Positions 18,242 to 27,989 of a DNA stretch of 64,000 nt are shown piece after piece. Both the position numbers and the translations under genes were made by a program. How positions within the stretch are numbered: the first letter of the stretch is position 1; the number at the start of each line of letters is the position of its first letter. The stretch is from Aquabacter sediminis (GTDB taxonomy: Bacteria; Pseudomonadota; Alphaproteobacteria; Rhizobiales; Xanthobacteraceae), in contig NZ_JARBFX010000010.1 of assembly GCF_028863665.1 (NCBI RefSeq), positions 62,001-126,000 on the forward strand. The letters run 5' to 3'. The notes below the pieces were generated by a model. The model was not told where the DNA came from. It saw only the letters and a list, made by a program, of their open reading frames with translations, and ran no database searches.

Positions 18242-19648
18242 ATGACGTTCGCATCGATTCAGTTTCTATTCTACTTCCTGCCGCTCTTCTTGGTCTTGTA
18301 CTATTCAGTCAAGTCGATGAAGTTACGAAACGCAATTTTCGTAACGTTCTCTCTTATTTTCTATTCTGTCGGCTATACGCCGCACCTAATTCTTCTTCTG
18401 ATTTCCATATTTATCAATTATCGCTTGGCGTTGCTGATTGATGCCCGAGAGGGGGCGCAGCGGAAAAGAGTCCTTATTGGTGCGGTCAGTTTCAATGTGA
18501 TCCTTCTCGGTGTTTTTAAATACACTGGCTTCTTCATTGAGAATATCGATGCGCTGATTTCACCCTTTGGCTGGCACATTCCCGTGCCGCAGATCGGGCT
18601 TCCTCTCGGTATCTCATTCTATTCATTCCACGCCATCTCCTACATTGCGGATATCTACAAAGGGCGTGTGCGGGCGAACCGGGATATTGCCCAGTTCACG
18701 CTCTACATGACCATGTTCCCGCAATTGGTGGCCGGCCCCATCGTTCGCTATTCCACCGTGGCGCGGCAGCTGAGCCAGCGACGCACCACCTGGGGGCGCT
18801 TTTCCGCCGGCGCGCGGATCTTTGCGCTCGGCCTTGCCTGGAAGGTCCTGATTGCGGACGAGGTGGCCCGCGTCGTCGACGTGGTATTCGACGGCAACAC
18901 CGCGCCAGCCTTCACCGAGGCCTGGCTCGCCGTCTATTCCTACGCCATGCAGATCTATTTTGACTTTGGCGGCTATTCCGCCATGGCGGTGGGTCTCGGC
19001 GTCATGGTGGGCTTCACCCTGCCGCGCAACTTCCGCATTCCCTATGCGGCGCACTCCATCACGGATTTCTGGCGCCGCTGGCATATGAGCCTGTCATCCT
19101 GGCTGCGCGACTATGTCTACATCACCATGGGCGGCAACCGGCGTGGCCCGACGCGCACCTATCTGAACCTGTGGACCGTTTTTCTCCTGTGCGGCCTGTG
19201 GCATGGGGCGAGCTGGAACTTCATCATCTGGGGCGCCCATCACGGCACCTTTCTGGTGATCGAGCGCGCCGGCCTCAAGCGCTGGCTGGACGCGGCGCCG
19301 CGCGTCGTGGCCCACCTCTATACGCTGCTGGTGGTGTTCAGCGGATGGGTCTGGTTCCGCGCGGAGACATTCGAGGGCGCCATGCACATGTTCCGGGGCC
19401 TCCTCGGGCTCAATGGATTCGGCGGCGTGACGGTGTCCATGCACTTCGCAGTGCAGCCCATCACCATCGCGGCACTGGTGATCGGCGGCCTCATCGGCCT
19501 TTGGAAATGGCCGCGCCTGCGGCTCTCCAGCAGCCTGAAGCCCGTCGCGGCTGTCGCGGACTATGCGATGGTCTTCGCGGTGATGCTGCTGTCGGTTCTT
19601 TGGATCGGCGGCGGCCTGCCGGCTCCCTTCCTCTATTACCGGTTCTGA
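18242..19648 (+). CDS. MBOAT-family O-acyltransferase (AlgI-like)
   Basis: Integral membrane O-acyltransferase of 468 residues. The MBOAT core is visible: YFDFGGYSAMAVGLG, ITDFWRRWHMSLSSWLRDYVYI and the catalytic His in LWHGASWNFIIWGAHHG. AlgI-type enzymes pass acyl groups across the inner membrane for O-acetylation of a polysaccharide. The next gene (AlgX/J-like) starts 4 bp after its stop and would complete the transfer. The ATG at 18242 fits the MTFASIQFLFYFLPL family start. Its first roughly 330 bp are clearly AT-richer than the rest. Confidence 0.92.
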   Translation: MTFASIQFLFYFLPLFLVLYYSVKSMKLRNAIFVTFSLIFYSVGYTPHLILLLISIFINYRLALLIDAREGAQRKRVLIGAVSFNVILLGVFKYTGFFIENIDALISPFGWHIPVPQIGLPLGISFYSFHAISYIADIYKGRVRANRDIAQFTLYMTMFPQLVAGPIVRYSTVARQLSQRRTTWGRFSAGARIFALGLAWKVLIADEVARVVDVVFDGNTAPAFTEAWLAVYSYAMQIYFDFGGYSAMAVGLGVMVGFTLPRNFRIPYAAHSITDFWRRWHMSLSSWLRDYVYITMGGNRRGPTRTYLNLWTVFLLCGLWHGASWNFIIWGAHHGTFLVIERAGLKRWLDAAPRVVAHLYTLLVVFSGWVWFRAETFEGAMHMFRGLLGLNGFGGVTVSMHFAVQPITIAALVIGGLIGLWKWPRLRLSSSLKPVAAVADYAMVFAVMLLSVLWIGGGLPAPFLYYRF

Positions 19649-19652
19649 CGCC

Positions 19653-20792
19653 ATGACCCTCCTGGCTTCCCATCGCCGTTATATGGGCCTGCTGGTGGTC
19701 GGCGTCCTGGTTGCGCTGCTGCTCAGCAACCTCATTCCCGACCCGGCCGGCCGGGGCATCTGGCGGGGCGGCGTCAAGCCGCCCAATGCGCCGTGGTACC
19801 AGCAATGGCACGGCAAGCTTCAGCGCCTCGGCCTCTATTTCCAGGACAACTTCGGCTTCCGCGCCACCCTGCCCATGGCCCGGCGCGAATTGCGCGAGGC
19901 GCTCGGCTCCGAGGACATCCGCCCGATCTATTTCGGCCGGAACGGGCAGCTCTTCACCACCTTGCAGCAGAGCGCCGAGCAGTCGGCCGGCATTCTCATC
20001 CGCAAGGGCGCGGTGGAGCGCTTCACGGCGCTGATGGCGGTGATGCAGCGTCATCTGGAGCCGCTGGGTGCCAAGCTGGTGGTGGCCATTCCGCCCAATG
20101 CGCAATCGGTGGACCTGGAAGAGCTGCCCGAGTGGCAGGACAATTATCCGGTGCCCTACACCGAATATTCCATGATGCTCGACATCCTGAAGGCGGACGG
20201 CATCACGGCGGTGGATCTGCGCAAGGTGCTGCGCGAGACGCCGGCTCCACGCCGCTATCTCGCCAATGACACCCATTGGACCCATATGAGCTCAGTCCTG
20301 GCCTTCAACGCCACCATGCGCGCCGCGGGCCATCCGGACTGGCAGGTGAATGTGGCGGAGGTGGTTGGCCCCATGGTGCCCTATGGGCTGGGCGATCTCG
20401 GCCGCCTGCTGCGCCGTGCGCCGCCGCTGCCCGACGAGAACCAGCAGCTCAATCTCAAGCCCGAGCAGCCCCAGGTGCCGTTGCCGGGCGTAACCACCCA
20501 CCACCAGCACCGCGCCTTCGACCCCTATGTGGTCAAGTATGCGGACAGCGGCCCGCGGGTGATGGTGCTGGGAGATTCTTTCACAGTGGGCGTCTGGACC
20601 CGGCTGTTTGCCTTCACGCCCGTCTCCGAGGCGGCGTGGATGCACTTCAGCAAGGGCACGTTCGGCTCGTGCGACTTCAACTTCAGGGACCTGATGCGCT
20701 TCCGGCCAGACCTGGTGATTGTCGCGCGCACGGAACGCCTCTTCCCATGCATGAAGGATGCATGGCCGACCGGCCTGCCCTTCCGCTTCTAA
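19653..20792 (+). CDS. AlgX/AlgJ-like SGNH-type O-acetyltransferase partner
   Basis: Protein of 379 residues with a single N-terminal membrane anchor (residues about 12-28), predicted to face the periplasm. It has the AlgX/AlgJ SGNH-hydrolase-like landmarks: NDTHWTH (catalytic Asp/His block, about residue 206) and GDSFTVG (Ser block, about 306). It starts 4 bp downstream of the MBOAT gene and is co-transcribed. Together they likely O-acetylate a surface polysaccharide or related glycan whose synthesis genes are elsewhere. Confidence 0.85.
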   Translation: MTLLASHRRYMGLLVVGVLVALLLSNLIPDPAGRGIWRGGVKPPNAPWYQQWHGKLQRLGLYFQDNFGFRATLPMARRELREALGSEDIRPIYFGRNGQLFTTLQQSAEQSAGILIRKGAVERFTALMAVMQRHLEPLGAKLVVAIPPNAQSVDLEELPEWQDNYPVPYTEYSMMLDILKADGITAVDLRKVLRETPAPRRYLANDTHWTHMSSVLAFNATMRAAGHPDWQVNVAEVVGPMVPYGLGDLGRLLRRAPPLPDENQQLNLKPEQPQVPLPGVTTHHQHRAFDPYVVKYADSGPRVMVLGDSFTVGVWTRLFAFTPVSEAAWMHFSKGTFGSCDFNFRDLMRFRPDLVIVARTERLFPCMKDAWPTGLPFRF

Positions 20793-20802
20793 GACCGTGA
20801 CG

Positions 20803-20825
20803 GCCCGGGCGCTTGGCGCCCGGGC
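20803..20825. terminator. Strong hairpin between convergent AlgX-like gene and erpA
   Basis: A perfect 10-bp stem GCCCGGGCGC/GCGCCCGGGC with a 3-nt loop sits in the 39-bp gap between two convergent genes. There is no T tract on either side, so it is a likely bidirectional stop or mRNA 3'-end protector rather than a classic terminator. Confidence 0.6.
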
Positions 20826-20831
20826 ACGGCA

Positions 20832-21170
20832 TCACAACGAGAAGCTGGTGCCGCAGCCGCAAGAGGCGGTGGCGTGGGGATTGTCGATGCGGAAGGACGC
20901 GCCGATCAGGTCGTCCACGAAGTCGATGCGGGCCCCGGAGATGTAGTCCAGCGAGACGGGGTCGACCAGGATGGTGGCCCCATTCTTCTCGATCACAACG
21001 TCATCCGCTGCCCGTTCGGCGGTCACGTCGAACTTGTACTGGAAGCCCGAGCATCCCCCGCCTTCCACCGAGACGCGCAGGGCGGAGGAGGGGGCCTCGT
21101 CGGCGAGAATCTCGCTGATGCGACGGGCCGCGCTGTCGGTAACGATGACGGACGGAGTGGCGGTATCCAC
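20832..21170 (-). CDS. erpA: Iron-sulfur cluster insertion protein, A-type (ErpA)
   Basis: A-type carrier of 112 residues that hands Fe-S clusters to apoproteins. The three conserved cysteines are present: GGGCSGFQY in the middle and the C-terminal SCGCGTSF. Length is typical. It is divergent from dgt, a standard arrangement in Rhizobiales. Confidence 0.93.
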   Translation of the reverse strand: MDTATPSVIVTDSAARRISEILADEAPSSALRVSVEGGGCSGFQYKFDVTAERAADDVVIEKNGATILVDPVSLDYISGARIDFVDDLIGASFRIDNPHATASCGCGTSFSL

Positions 21171-21268
21171 GGGGGCGATCCTTGCGCGAAAGGGATGACA
21201 GGACGGTTGATCCTGAACCTGCCAGATAGTTAAGTGCGCCCGCTGAAGAGTTAAAGAGGGACGCAGGC

Positions 21269-22471
21269 ATGGCGGTTTCAGGCGGCAGGCCCAGGGTGGC
21301 CTGGGCGAGCCATGCGGGAACCAGCCGCGGGCGTCTTCAGACCGAGACCGACGATTCCCGCAGCCCCTTCCGCCGGGATTGCGACCGCATCATCCACTCC
21401 ACCGCCTTTCGAAGGCTCAAGCACAAGACGCAGGTCTTCGTCTATCACGAGGGCGATCATTACCGCACGCGCCTCACCCACACCATCGAGGTGGCGCAGG
21501 TGGCCCGGTCCATTGCCCGGGCGCTGGGCCTTGATGAGGATCTGGCGGAGGCCCTGGCGCTCGCCCATGACCTCGGCCACCCGCCTTTTGCCCATGCCGG
21601 CGAACGGGCGCTGAATGCTTGCCTGGAGGCCCATGGCGGCTTTGACCACAACGCCCAGTCGCTGCGCGTGGTGACTCGCCTCGAACGGCGCTATGCCGCC
21701 TTTGATGGCCTGAATCTCACCTGGGAGAGCCTGGAGGGTATCGCCAAGCACAACGGCCCGCTGACAGACCGGCAGGGGCGGGGGATCGGGCGCTATGCGG
21801 CCGGTTTGCCCCATGCCATCGCCACCTATTCCGCCTTCCAGGACCTGGAATTGTGGAGCCATGCGGGGCCGGAGGCGCAGGTGGCCGCCATTTCCGACGA
21901 CATCGCCTATGACGTGCACGACATCGATGACGGCTTGAGGGCCGGCCTCTTTGCCCTGGATGATCTCGCCGACCTGCCGGTGGTGGGGGAGGCGCTGCAG
22001 GAGGTGCGGACGCGCTGGGTGGGGCTCGACCGCAACCGAACAGCCCATGAGGTGATGCGGCGCGTCATCACCCGCTTCATCGAGGACGTGGTTCAGGAAA
22101 GCGAGGCGCGCGCCGAGACGGAGGATCTGAAAGACGTGGCCGCGGTGCGCCGCCTCGGGCGTCCGATCGTGGGCTTCAGCGCCCGCATGCGCCGGGACGA
22201 GACGGCGATCAAGGGGTTCCTGATGCCGCGCATGTATCGCCATCGCCGGGTGGAGGCGGTGATGCAGGATGCGCAAAGTGTCATCCGCGACCTGTTTGCC
22301 CATTTCGTGGCCCATCCGCAGGACATGCCCCAAGGCTGGGCGCAGGATCTTGAACCGTCCGACACGCCCCGGCTGACACGGCGCGTGGCCGATTACATCG
22401 CCGGCATGACGGACCGCTACGCGCTGGACCAGCATGCCCGCTTCTTTGACTTGACGCCGGATTTGCGTTAG
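21269..22471 (+). CDS. dgt: dGTPase-like HD-domain triphosphohydrolase
   Basis: Deoxyguanosinetriphosphate triphosphohydrolase-like protein, type 2, 400 residues. The HD metal site is clear: His in [14 protein letters not shown] in [17 protein letters not shown], and the later Asp in [10 protein letters not shown]. The [29 protein letters not shown] opening region is diagnostic of the family. These enzymes hydrolyse dNTPs to deoxynucleoside and triphosphate. The argS start follows 32 bp after its stop, so they are co-transcribed. Confidence 0.93.
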   Translation: MAVSGGRPRVAWASHAGTSRGRLQTETDDSRSPFRRDCDRIIHSTAFRRLKHKTQVFVYHEGDHYRTRLTHTIEVAQVARSIARALGLDEDLAEALALAHDLGHPPFAHAGERALNACLEAHGGFDHNAQSLRVVTRLERRYAAFDGLNLTWESLEGIAKHNGPLTDRQGRGIGRYAAGLPHAIATYSAFQDLELWSHAGPEAQVAAISDDIAYDVHDIDDGLRAGLFALDDLADLPVVGEALQEVRTRWVGLDRNRTAHEVMRRVITRFIEDVVQESEARAETEDLKDVAAVRRLGRPIVGFSARMRRDETAIKGFLMPRMYRHRRVEAVMQDAQSVIRDLFAHFVAHPQDMPQGWAQDLEPSDTPRLTRRVADYIAGMTDRYALDQHARFFDLTPDLR

Positions 22472-22503
22472 GCGCCGCTGCCCTCATCGCGCTGGAAGCA
22501 CTC

Positions 22504-24261
22504 ATGAACGTTTATGCCATCTTCGCCGATCACGTGCGGGTCGTCCTCGCCGATCTGGCCCGGGAAGGCGTCGTGCCCGAGGGGCTCGACCTGACGCGTG
22601 TGGTGGTGGAGCCGCCGCGCGATGTTGCCAATGGCGACCTCGCCACCAATGCCGCCATGGTGCTGGCCAAGGACGCCCGCATGAAGCCGCGCGACCTCGC
22701 GGTGCTCATCGCCGGCCGGCTCGAGGCCGTCACGGGCGTGGCCAAGGTGGAGGTGGCCGGCCCCGGCTTCATCAACCTCACCCTCGTGCCCGGCTATTGG
22801 GCGGGGGTGCTGGGGGCGCTTCTGCGCGCGGATGGCGCATATGGCCGGTCCGAACTGGGCGCAGGCGAAGCCACCAACGTGGAATATGTCTCGGCCAATC
22901 CCACCGGCCCCATGCATGTGGGCCATTGCCGCGGCGCCGTATTCGGCGATGCGCTGGCCTCGCTGCTGGCCTATGCCGGGTTCAAGGTCACCCGGGAATA
23001 TTACATCAACGATGCCGGCGCCCAGGTGGACGTCCTCGCCCGCTCGGCCTATCTGCGCTACCGCGAGGCGGTCACGGGGCAGGCGGCGGAGATCCCCGAC
23101 GGGCTTTATCCCGGCGACTATCTGGTGCCCGTTGGCCAGGAGATGGCGCGCATTCACGGGCCGGAATATTTGGAATCGCCCGAGAGCGAGTGGCTGCCCA
23201 TTTTTCGCAGCTTCGCCATCGGCGCCATGATGGTGATGATCCGCGACGACCTCGCCGCGCTGGGTATCTCCTTCGACGTCTTCTTTTCAGAACGCTCGCT
23301 CACCACCGGGACCGACCGGGTGGGCCTGACGATCGAGCAGCTGCGCCGCACCGGCGAGGTCTATGAGGGCCGCCTTGCCCCGCCCAAGGGCGCCCCGATC
23401 GAGGATTGGGAAGACCGCGAGCAGGTGCTGTTCCGCTCCACGGACTTCGGTGATGACGTAGACCGCCCGCTGGTGAAGTCCGACGGCAGCTACACCTACT
23501 TCGCCGGCGACATCGCCTACCACAAGGACAAGTTCGATCGCGGCTTCCGCCGGATGATCGACGTGTGGGGCGCCGACCATGGCGGCTATGTGAAGCGGAT
23601 GCAGGCGGCGGTGAAGGCCGTCTCCGCCGGACAGGCGAGCCTCGACATCGAGCTGTGCCAGCTGGTGCGCCTCTATCGCAACGGCGAGCCGGTGCGCATG
23701 TCGAAGCGGGCGGGCTCCTTCGTCACACTGCGCGAAGTGGTGGACGAGGTGGGGCGCGACGCGGTGCGCTTCATGATGCTGTTCCGCAAGAATGATGCCC
23801 CGCTCGACTTTGACCTCGCCAAGGTGATTGAGCAGTCGCGCGAGAATCCGGTCTTCTACGTGCAATATGCCCATGCCAGGGCCCACTCGATCCTGCGCAA
23901 TGCGCGCGAGACCTTCCCGGACCTGCCGGAGGGCCGGGCCGCCTATGCGCTGGGGGATCTGAAGGCGCTCGATGATTCGGGCGAGGTGGGGCTGCAGATG
24001 AAGCTCGCCTATTGGCCGCGCCTGATCGAGCAGGCGGCGGTGGCGCGCGAGCCCCATCGCGTGGCATTCTACCTGCACGAGTTGGCCAGCGAGTTCCATG
24101 CACAGTGGAACCGCGGCAAAGACTTGCCTCATTTACGCTTCATTATCGAGAATGATCGAGCATTGACCATCGCCAGGCTGGCATTGGTCCATGGCGTGGC
24201 TGCGGTCTTGGCTTCCGGTCTGACATTGCTCGGAGTCGAGGCGGTCGAAGAAATGAAGTGA
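22504..24261 (+). CDS. argS: Arginyl-tRNA synthetase
   Basis: Class I synthetase of 585 residues. The N-terminal Add-1 domain is followed by the HIGH-type motif HVGH in [15 protein letters not shown] (about residues 138-141). A KMSK-like MSKRAG lies at about residue 399, and the DALR anticodon-binding domain closes the protein. Requires tRNA-Arg for amino acid activation in known members. In operon with dgt. Confidence 0.97.
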   Translation: MNVYAIFADHVRVVLADLAREGVVPEGLDLTRVVVEPPRDVANGDLATNAAMVLAKDARMKPRDLAVLIAGRLEAVTGVAKVEVAGPGFINLTLVPGYWAGVLGALLRADGAYGRSELGAGEATNVEYVSANPTGPMHVGHCRGAVFGDALASLLAYAGFKVTREYYINDAGAQVDVLARSAYLRYREAVTGQAAEIPDGLYPGDYLVPVGQEMARIHGPEYLESPESEWLPIFRSFAIGAMMVMIRDDLAALGISFDVFFSERSLTTGTDRVGLTIEQLRRTGEVYEGRLAPPKGAPIEDWEDREQVLFRSTDFGDDVDRPLVKSDGSYTYFAGDIAYHKDKFDRGFRRMIDVWGADHGGYVKRMQAAVKAVSAGQASLDIELCQLVRLYRNGEPVRMSKRAGSFVTLREVVDEVGRDAVRFMMLFRKNDAPLDFDLAKVIEQSRENPVFYVQYAHARAHSILRNARETFPDLPEGRAAYALGDLKALDDSGEVGLQMKLAYWPRLIEQAAVAREPHRVAFYLHELASEFHAQWNRGKDLPHLRFIIENDRALTIARLALVHGVAAVLASGLTLLGVEAVEEMK

Positions 24262-24343
24262 CGGCGCGGTTCAGGGGTGGTGTTATTGTGCTCCTGACGT
24301 TTGGCGCGCCGATCATGGGTTCAACGGACACCTTCGAGGCGAT

Positions 24344-25936
24344 ATGGGCGACGAAAGCAGCTTCCGCTCCCGGCGCGACGATCTGACCGGCCCCGGGCCT
24401 GGCGCCCGGGCGCCTGGAGGGAACGTGCGCGACGCCGAGGATGCTCTCGCCGAACTGGCCCGCATGATCGGTGACCAGGACCCGTTCGCTGACTTTGCCG
24501 ACGTCCCGCGCGCGCCGCAGCCGCCGGAACAGCCGACCCGCCTGCGCACACCGCGCGCTGATGCCCCCACACGGGTTGCAGCCTCCGCCCCGGTGGAGCG
24601 CCGATTTGAGGACTGGCAGCCCGGCCGGCGCACGCCGGGCGGTCGCGAGGCGACACTTCCTCCCCAAGCCCCCGCCCCCTATGGAGCGGAGGGACTGACA
24701 CAGCGCCCCCGCGCGCCCGAACCCACCGTGGCCCGGCAGGCCTACGACCCCAATGGCGCGGCCGAAGATGCGCGCACGGCGGTCCGCCAGGGCTATGGCT
24801 CGCTGGCCGCACGCCGCGCCGAAGCTCCCGCCGCCTATGCGCCTGAGCCCACGGTATCCCGGGGCGCACAGGGCGGTGAGGCCTATGGCCAGCCCAATTA
24901 TGCCCAGCCCGCGCACGCACCGCAGGGGCGCGCCGCGCCCGCTCGCGAGGAGGATGCCGGCTACGCCTACGGCGCAAAGAGCGACGAGGCTTATGACGAT
25001 TACGATGACGCTTACGACCCCACCTATGATGATGAAGGCTACATGCCGCCTCATGGGGAGGAAATCTATGAGGAAGAGCCGCGTCGGCGGCGGGGCCGCA
25101 CCGCACTGATCACGGTTGCCTGCGTCATCGGCCTGGGTGTCGCGGCCACAGCCGGCATTTTTGCTTATCGCATGGGAGGCTCCGGCTCGAACACGGTGGC
25201 TGCCTCGGGCGGTGATGCCCCGGTCATCAAGGCCGATTCGACGCCGACCAAGGTTGCCGCCCCCTCGCCCGAGGGAGCCCCTGGTGGCGATGGCCAGAAG
25301 CTGATCTATGACCGCGTGGGGAGTGCGCAGCCCGGCAAGGAGAAGGTTGTTCCCCGCGAGGAGCAGCCTGTTGACGTGAACGCCGCCGCTGCCGCCGCCC
25401 CGGCGCAGGCTAGCCCGCCGTCTGCCGCGCCAGCCAATGCCACCGAACCCAAGAAGGTGCGCACCGTCGCCGTACGCGCTGACGGCACCGTCGTCGCTTC
25501 CGCCGCGCCCGTGGCTGTGCCGCCTGCCACTGGCGTGGCTCCCACCGCCTATGCGCCGACCCAGAACCCGGCGCCGGCCGGTCTTCCCACCCCGACACCC
25601 GTCGCCACCGTGCCGACCAATGGGACGGGCGTGCCCGTGGCGAGCGCCGCCCAGGCCACGGCGGCAGCGCCTCAGACGGCCGCCTCCGGTGGCTATGTGG
25701 TGCAGGTCTCGTCGCAGAAGTCGGAAGCCGAGGCGCTTGGCTCCTGGAAGGTCCTGCAGGGCCGCTATCCGCAGCTCCTGGGGAATTACAAGGCGACCGT
25801 GCGCAAGGCGGATCTTGGGGACAAGGGCATCTATTACCGCGCCCAGGTCGGTCCCTTCGCCAGCCGTGACGACGCCATTTCCCTCTGCAACAATCTGCGG
25901 GCCCAGGGTGGCGACTGCGTGGTCACCAAGAACTGA
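24344..25936 (+). CDS. SPOR-domain membrane protein
   Basis: Protein of 530 residues with three parts. Residues 1-245 are cytoplasmic, Pro/Arg/Tyr-rich and low-complexity, with an acidic DEAYDDYDDAYD stretch. A single transmembrane helix (ALITVACVIGLGVAATAGIF, about 255-275) follows, then an Ala/Pro-rich periplasmic linker and a C-terminal SPOR domain (about 448-528, GGYVVQVSSQKSEAEA...GGDCVVT). SPOR domains bind denuded glycan strands at division sites. The gene follows argS as in many Rhizobiales, but the usual nagZ-scpAB-tat genes do not come next; a terminator and a convergent gene do. Confidence 0.88.
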   Translation: MGDESSFRSRRDDLTGPGPGARAPGGNVRDAEDALAELARMIGDQDPFADFADVPRAPQPPEQPTRLRTPRADAPTRVAASAPVERRFEDWQPGRRTPGGREATLPPQAPAPYGAEGLTQRPRAPEPTVARQAYDPNGAAEDARTAVRQGYGSLAARRAEAPAAYAPEPTVSRGAQGGEAYGQPNYAQPAHAPQGRAAPAREEDAGYAYGAKSDEAYDDYDDAYDPTYDDEGYMPPHGEEIYEEEPRRRRGRTALITVACVIGLGVAATAGIFAYRMGGSGSNTVAASGGDAPVIKADSTPTKVAAPSPEGAPGGDGQKLIYDRVGSAQPGKEKVVPREEQPVDVNAAAAAAPAQASPPSAAPANATEPKKVRTVAVRADGTVVASAAPVAVPPATGVAPTAYAPTQNPAPAGLPTPTPVATVPTNGTGVPVASAAQATAAAPQTAASGGYVVQVSSQKSEAEALGSWKVLQGRYPQLLGNYKATVRKADLGDKGIYYRAQVGPFASRDDAISLCNNLRAQGGDCVVTKN

Positions 25937-25997
25937 CCTCCGAGAGACGGACCTCACGAGAGGGTGCGGCTTGTGCCGGTGCTCTCAAGACCGCAAA

Positions 25998-26030
25998 ACG
26001 CCCGCGCCTATGACGCGGGCGTTTTTCTTT
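25998..26030 (+). terminator. Intrinsic terminator of the dgt-argS-SPOR operon
   Basis: Stem ACGCCCGCG/CGCGGGCGT with a 7-nt loop is followed by TTTTTCTTT, 61 bp after the SPOR gene stop. Confidence 0.92.
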
Positions 26031-26075
26031 AAATCAATGACTTAGCGGGCGTTGCTCAGGCATCACCCGCCGAGG

Positions 26076-26972
26076 TCACTGGGCAGCCTTGAGGGATACA
26101 GCAAGGCGTCCGGCCAGGTCCTGCACGAACTGCCAGGCGGTGCGCCCCGAGCGGGAGCCGCGGGTTGTGGCCCATTCCAGCGCCTGCGGCCGCCAAGCGG
26201 CCTCGTCCACGTCCAGGCCGTGATGGGCGACATAGCCGGCCACCATGGCGAGGTACTCGTCCTGGCTGCATTTGTGGAAGCCGAGCCAGAGGCCGAAGCG
26301 GTCGGACAGGGAGACCTTTTCCTCCACCGCCTCGCCGGGATTGATGGCGGTAGACCGCTCATTTTCCATCATGTCGCGTGGCAGCAGATGGCGGCGATTG
26401 GAAGTCGCGTAGAAAATCACATTGTCCGGCCGCCCCTCGATGCCGCCCTCCAGCACTGCCTTGAGGGATTTGTAGGAGGTGTCGTCGGCATCGAACGACA
26501 GGTCGTCGCAGAACACGATGAACCGATGGGGCGAGGTCCGCACCAGTGACATGAGGGTCGGAAGGCTCTCGATGTCCTCGCGGTGGATTTCCACCAGCTT
26601 GAGACGCGAGGTGGTCCCTTCCGCTTCGCGCTTGATGTTGATGTGCGCATGCGAGGCCTTTACCAGGGAGCTCTTGCCCATTCCGCGCGCGCCCCAGAGG
26701 AGGGCGTTGTTGGCGGGGAGCCCGCGGGCGAAGCGCTCGGTGTTTTCCACCAACTGGTCACGCACCCGGTCAATGCCCTGCAGCAGCTCCATGTCCACGC
26801 GGTTCACGTGGGGCACAGGCTCGAAGCGCGGCGGCTCCGTCTGCCACACGAACGCGTCGGCCACCTCGAAGTCAGGGGTGGGGATGCGGGGCGGCGCCAT
26901 GCGGTCCAACGCGTCGGCAATCCGCACCAGCAAAGCGTGGACGGGATCGGTGGTATTGGATGTGGTCGTCAT
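26076..26972 (-). CDS. DUF815-family AAA+ ATPase
   Basis: Predicted ATPase of 298 residues. Walker A is GARGMGKSSLV (about residues 93-103) and Walker B is FIVFCDDLSFD. Sensor-like FYATSNRRHLLP and the Arg-rich SDRFGLWLGFHKCSQDEYL are typical of DUF815 (PF05673). The biological role of this family is not settled. Convergent with the SPOR gene. Confidence 0.85.
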   Translation of the reverse strand: MTTTSNTTDPVHALLVRIADALDRMAPPRIPTPDFEVADAFVWQTEPPRFEPVPHVNRVDMELLQGIDRVRDQLVENTERFARGLPANNALLWGARGMGKSSLVKASHAHINIKREAEGTTSRLKLVEIHREDIESLPTLMSLVRTSPHRFIVFCDDLSFDADDTSYKSLKAVLEGGIEGRPDNVIFYATSNRRHLLPRDMMENERSTAINPGEAVEEKVSLSDRFGLWLGFHKCSQDEYLAMVAGYVAHHGLDVDEAAWRPQALEWATTRGSRSGRTAWQFVQDLAGRLAVSLKAAQ

Positions 26973-27296
26973 CAGGCCTTCTCCCTTGAGCCCGACCCGA
27001 TCGATCCAGGCGGACCGATCGTGAAATCAGCTTCTTGTCGCAATTAAAGGCGCTCCCGGCATAACGATGGCGAAGGCCTCGAACAAGCCGCCGCTGCGTT
27101 CGGCCCCTCGCAAAGGCATGCCAGCACGGCATATGCGTTCCACAGGGCGGACCGGCAAACGTGTTGCAATGCGGAAAGGGGACGTTAAGGTCTTCCAGGT
27201 TGATTTGACCGGGGGCTCCGGGGGGAGCGCAAGAGGCTGGTTCTTGGCGTGTCCGAGGCCGACACCTCGCGCTTGTACTGTCTTGACGGAGAGCCC
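26973..27296. other. Divergent intergenic region
   Basis: About 320 bp between the DUF815 gene and a secreted protein gene. One open frame (27067-27351) is basic and overlaps the next gene without a good start, so I do not call it. Promoters of both flanking genes should lie here. Confidence 0.4.
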
Positions 27297-27983
27297 ATGC
27301 GATTGCGCGCCTGCACTCTTCAAACCCGTTTTATCGCTCTCAACGGCCTGATTGCGGGCCTTCTGGTCGGCCACGTCAACCTTGCGGGTGCGCAGGAGAT
27401 CACGACCCAAGTGAGCCGCTCCGAGCGCTTCGATGGCAGCAGCGGTGTTGCTGTCACCGGAAATTTCGCCTCGGCGGACTGGACGCAGTTCGGCCTCGAC
27501 ATGTCGCTGGCGTCACAACGGACCGTGCTGCCCGCCGGGGCCGTTCTGCCCGGAAGTCTTGGCTCCTCCGATGCGGCGGCCTGGGCGCGCTTCAACTTGC
27601 CCACCGGGCCCTTGTTCTGGGATACCAGCAGTCTCACGGTGCGCATCGACCCGTTCCTGGACCAGCGCCGGGTGGAGAGCGCCTTCACGCGCGACATGGA
27701 GTTGGCGCCGCAGCTGAAGGTGGGCTTTTCCGATTCCTACAGCTTCGTGGTGGAAAGCGGCTCGCAGAGCTGGCACATGGGCAAGTCGCTCTACATGGAT
27801 CTGGGCGCGACCGGCACTCGGCTTTCCATGTCGGCGGGGCTGAGCAGTTCGGATCGGGCCTGGCTTCCCTCGGTGAGCGCCCAGCAGCCCCTGATCGGCC
27901 CCGTGGTGCTGACCACCACCGTGGCGGACACCGGGAGCGAGATCAACAAGTCCATCACCGCCGGTTTCAGCCGCACCTGGTAG
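27297..27983 (+). CDS. Secreted hypothetical protein
   Basis: Protein of 228 residues with a signal peptide (about residues 1-36, hydrophobic FIALNGLIAGLLVGHVNLAGA then QEITT). The mature part is rich in Ser, Thr and beta-type sequence with no catalytic motif I can name. Start ATG 27297 has ACGGAGAG upstream; the frame is open to 27249. Convergent with the TauE gene and only 6 bp from it. Confidence 0.75.
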   Translation: MRLRACTLQTRFIALNGLIAGLLVGHVNLAGAQEITTQVSRSERFDGSSGVAVTGNFASADWTQFGLDMSLASQRTVLPAGAVLPGSLGSSDAAAWARFNLPTGPLFWDTSSLTVRIDPFLDQRRVESAFTRDMELAPQLKVGFSDSYSFVVESGSQSWHMGKSLYMDLGATGTRLSMSAGLSSSDRAWLPSVSAQQPLIGPVVLTTTVADTGSEINKSITAGFSRTW

Positions 27984-27989
27984 GCTCGC

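Noticed and set aside
27067-27351. Basic 94-residue frame upstream of the secreted protein
   Set aside because: No good ribosome binding site, overlaps the next gene's signal peptide region, and shows no recognisable pattern.
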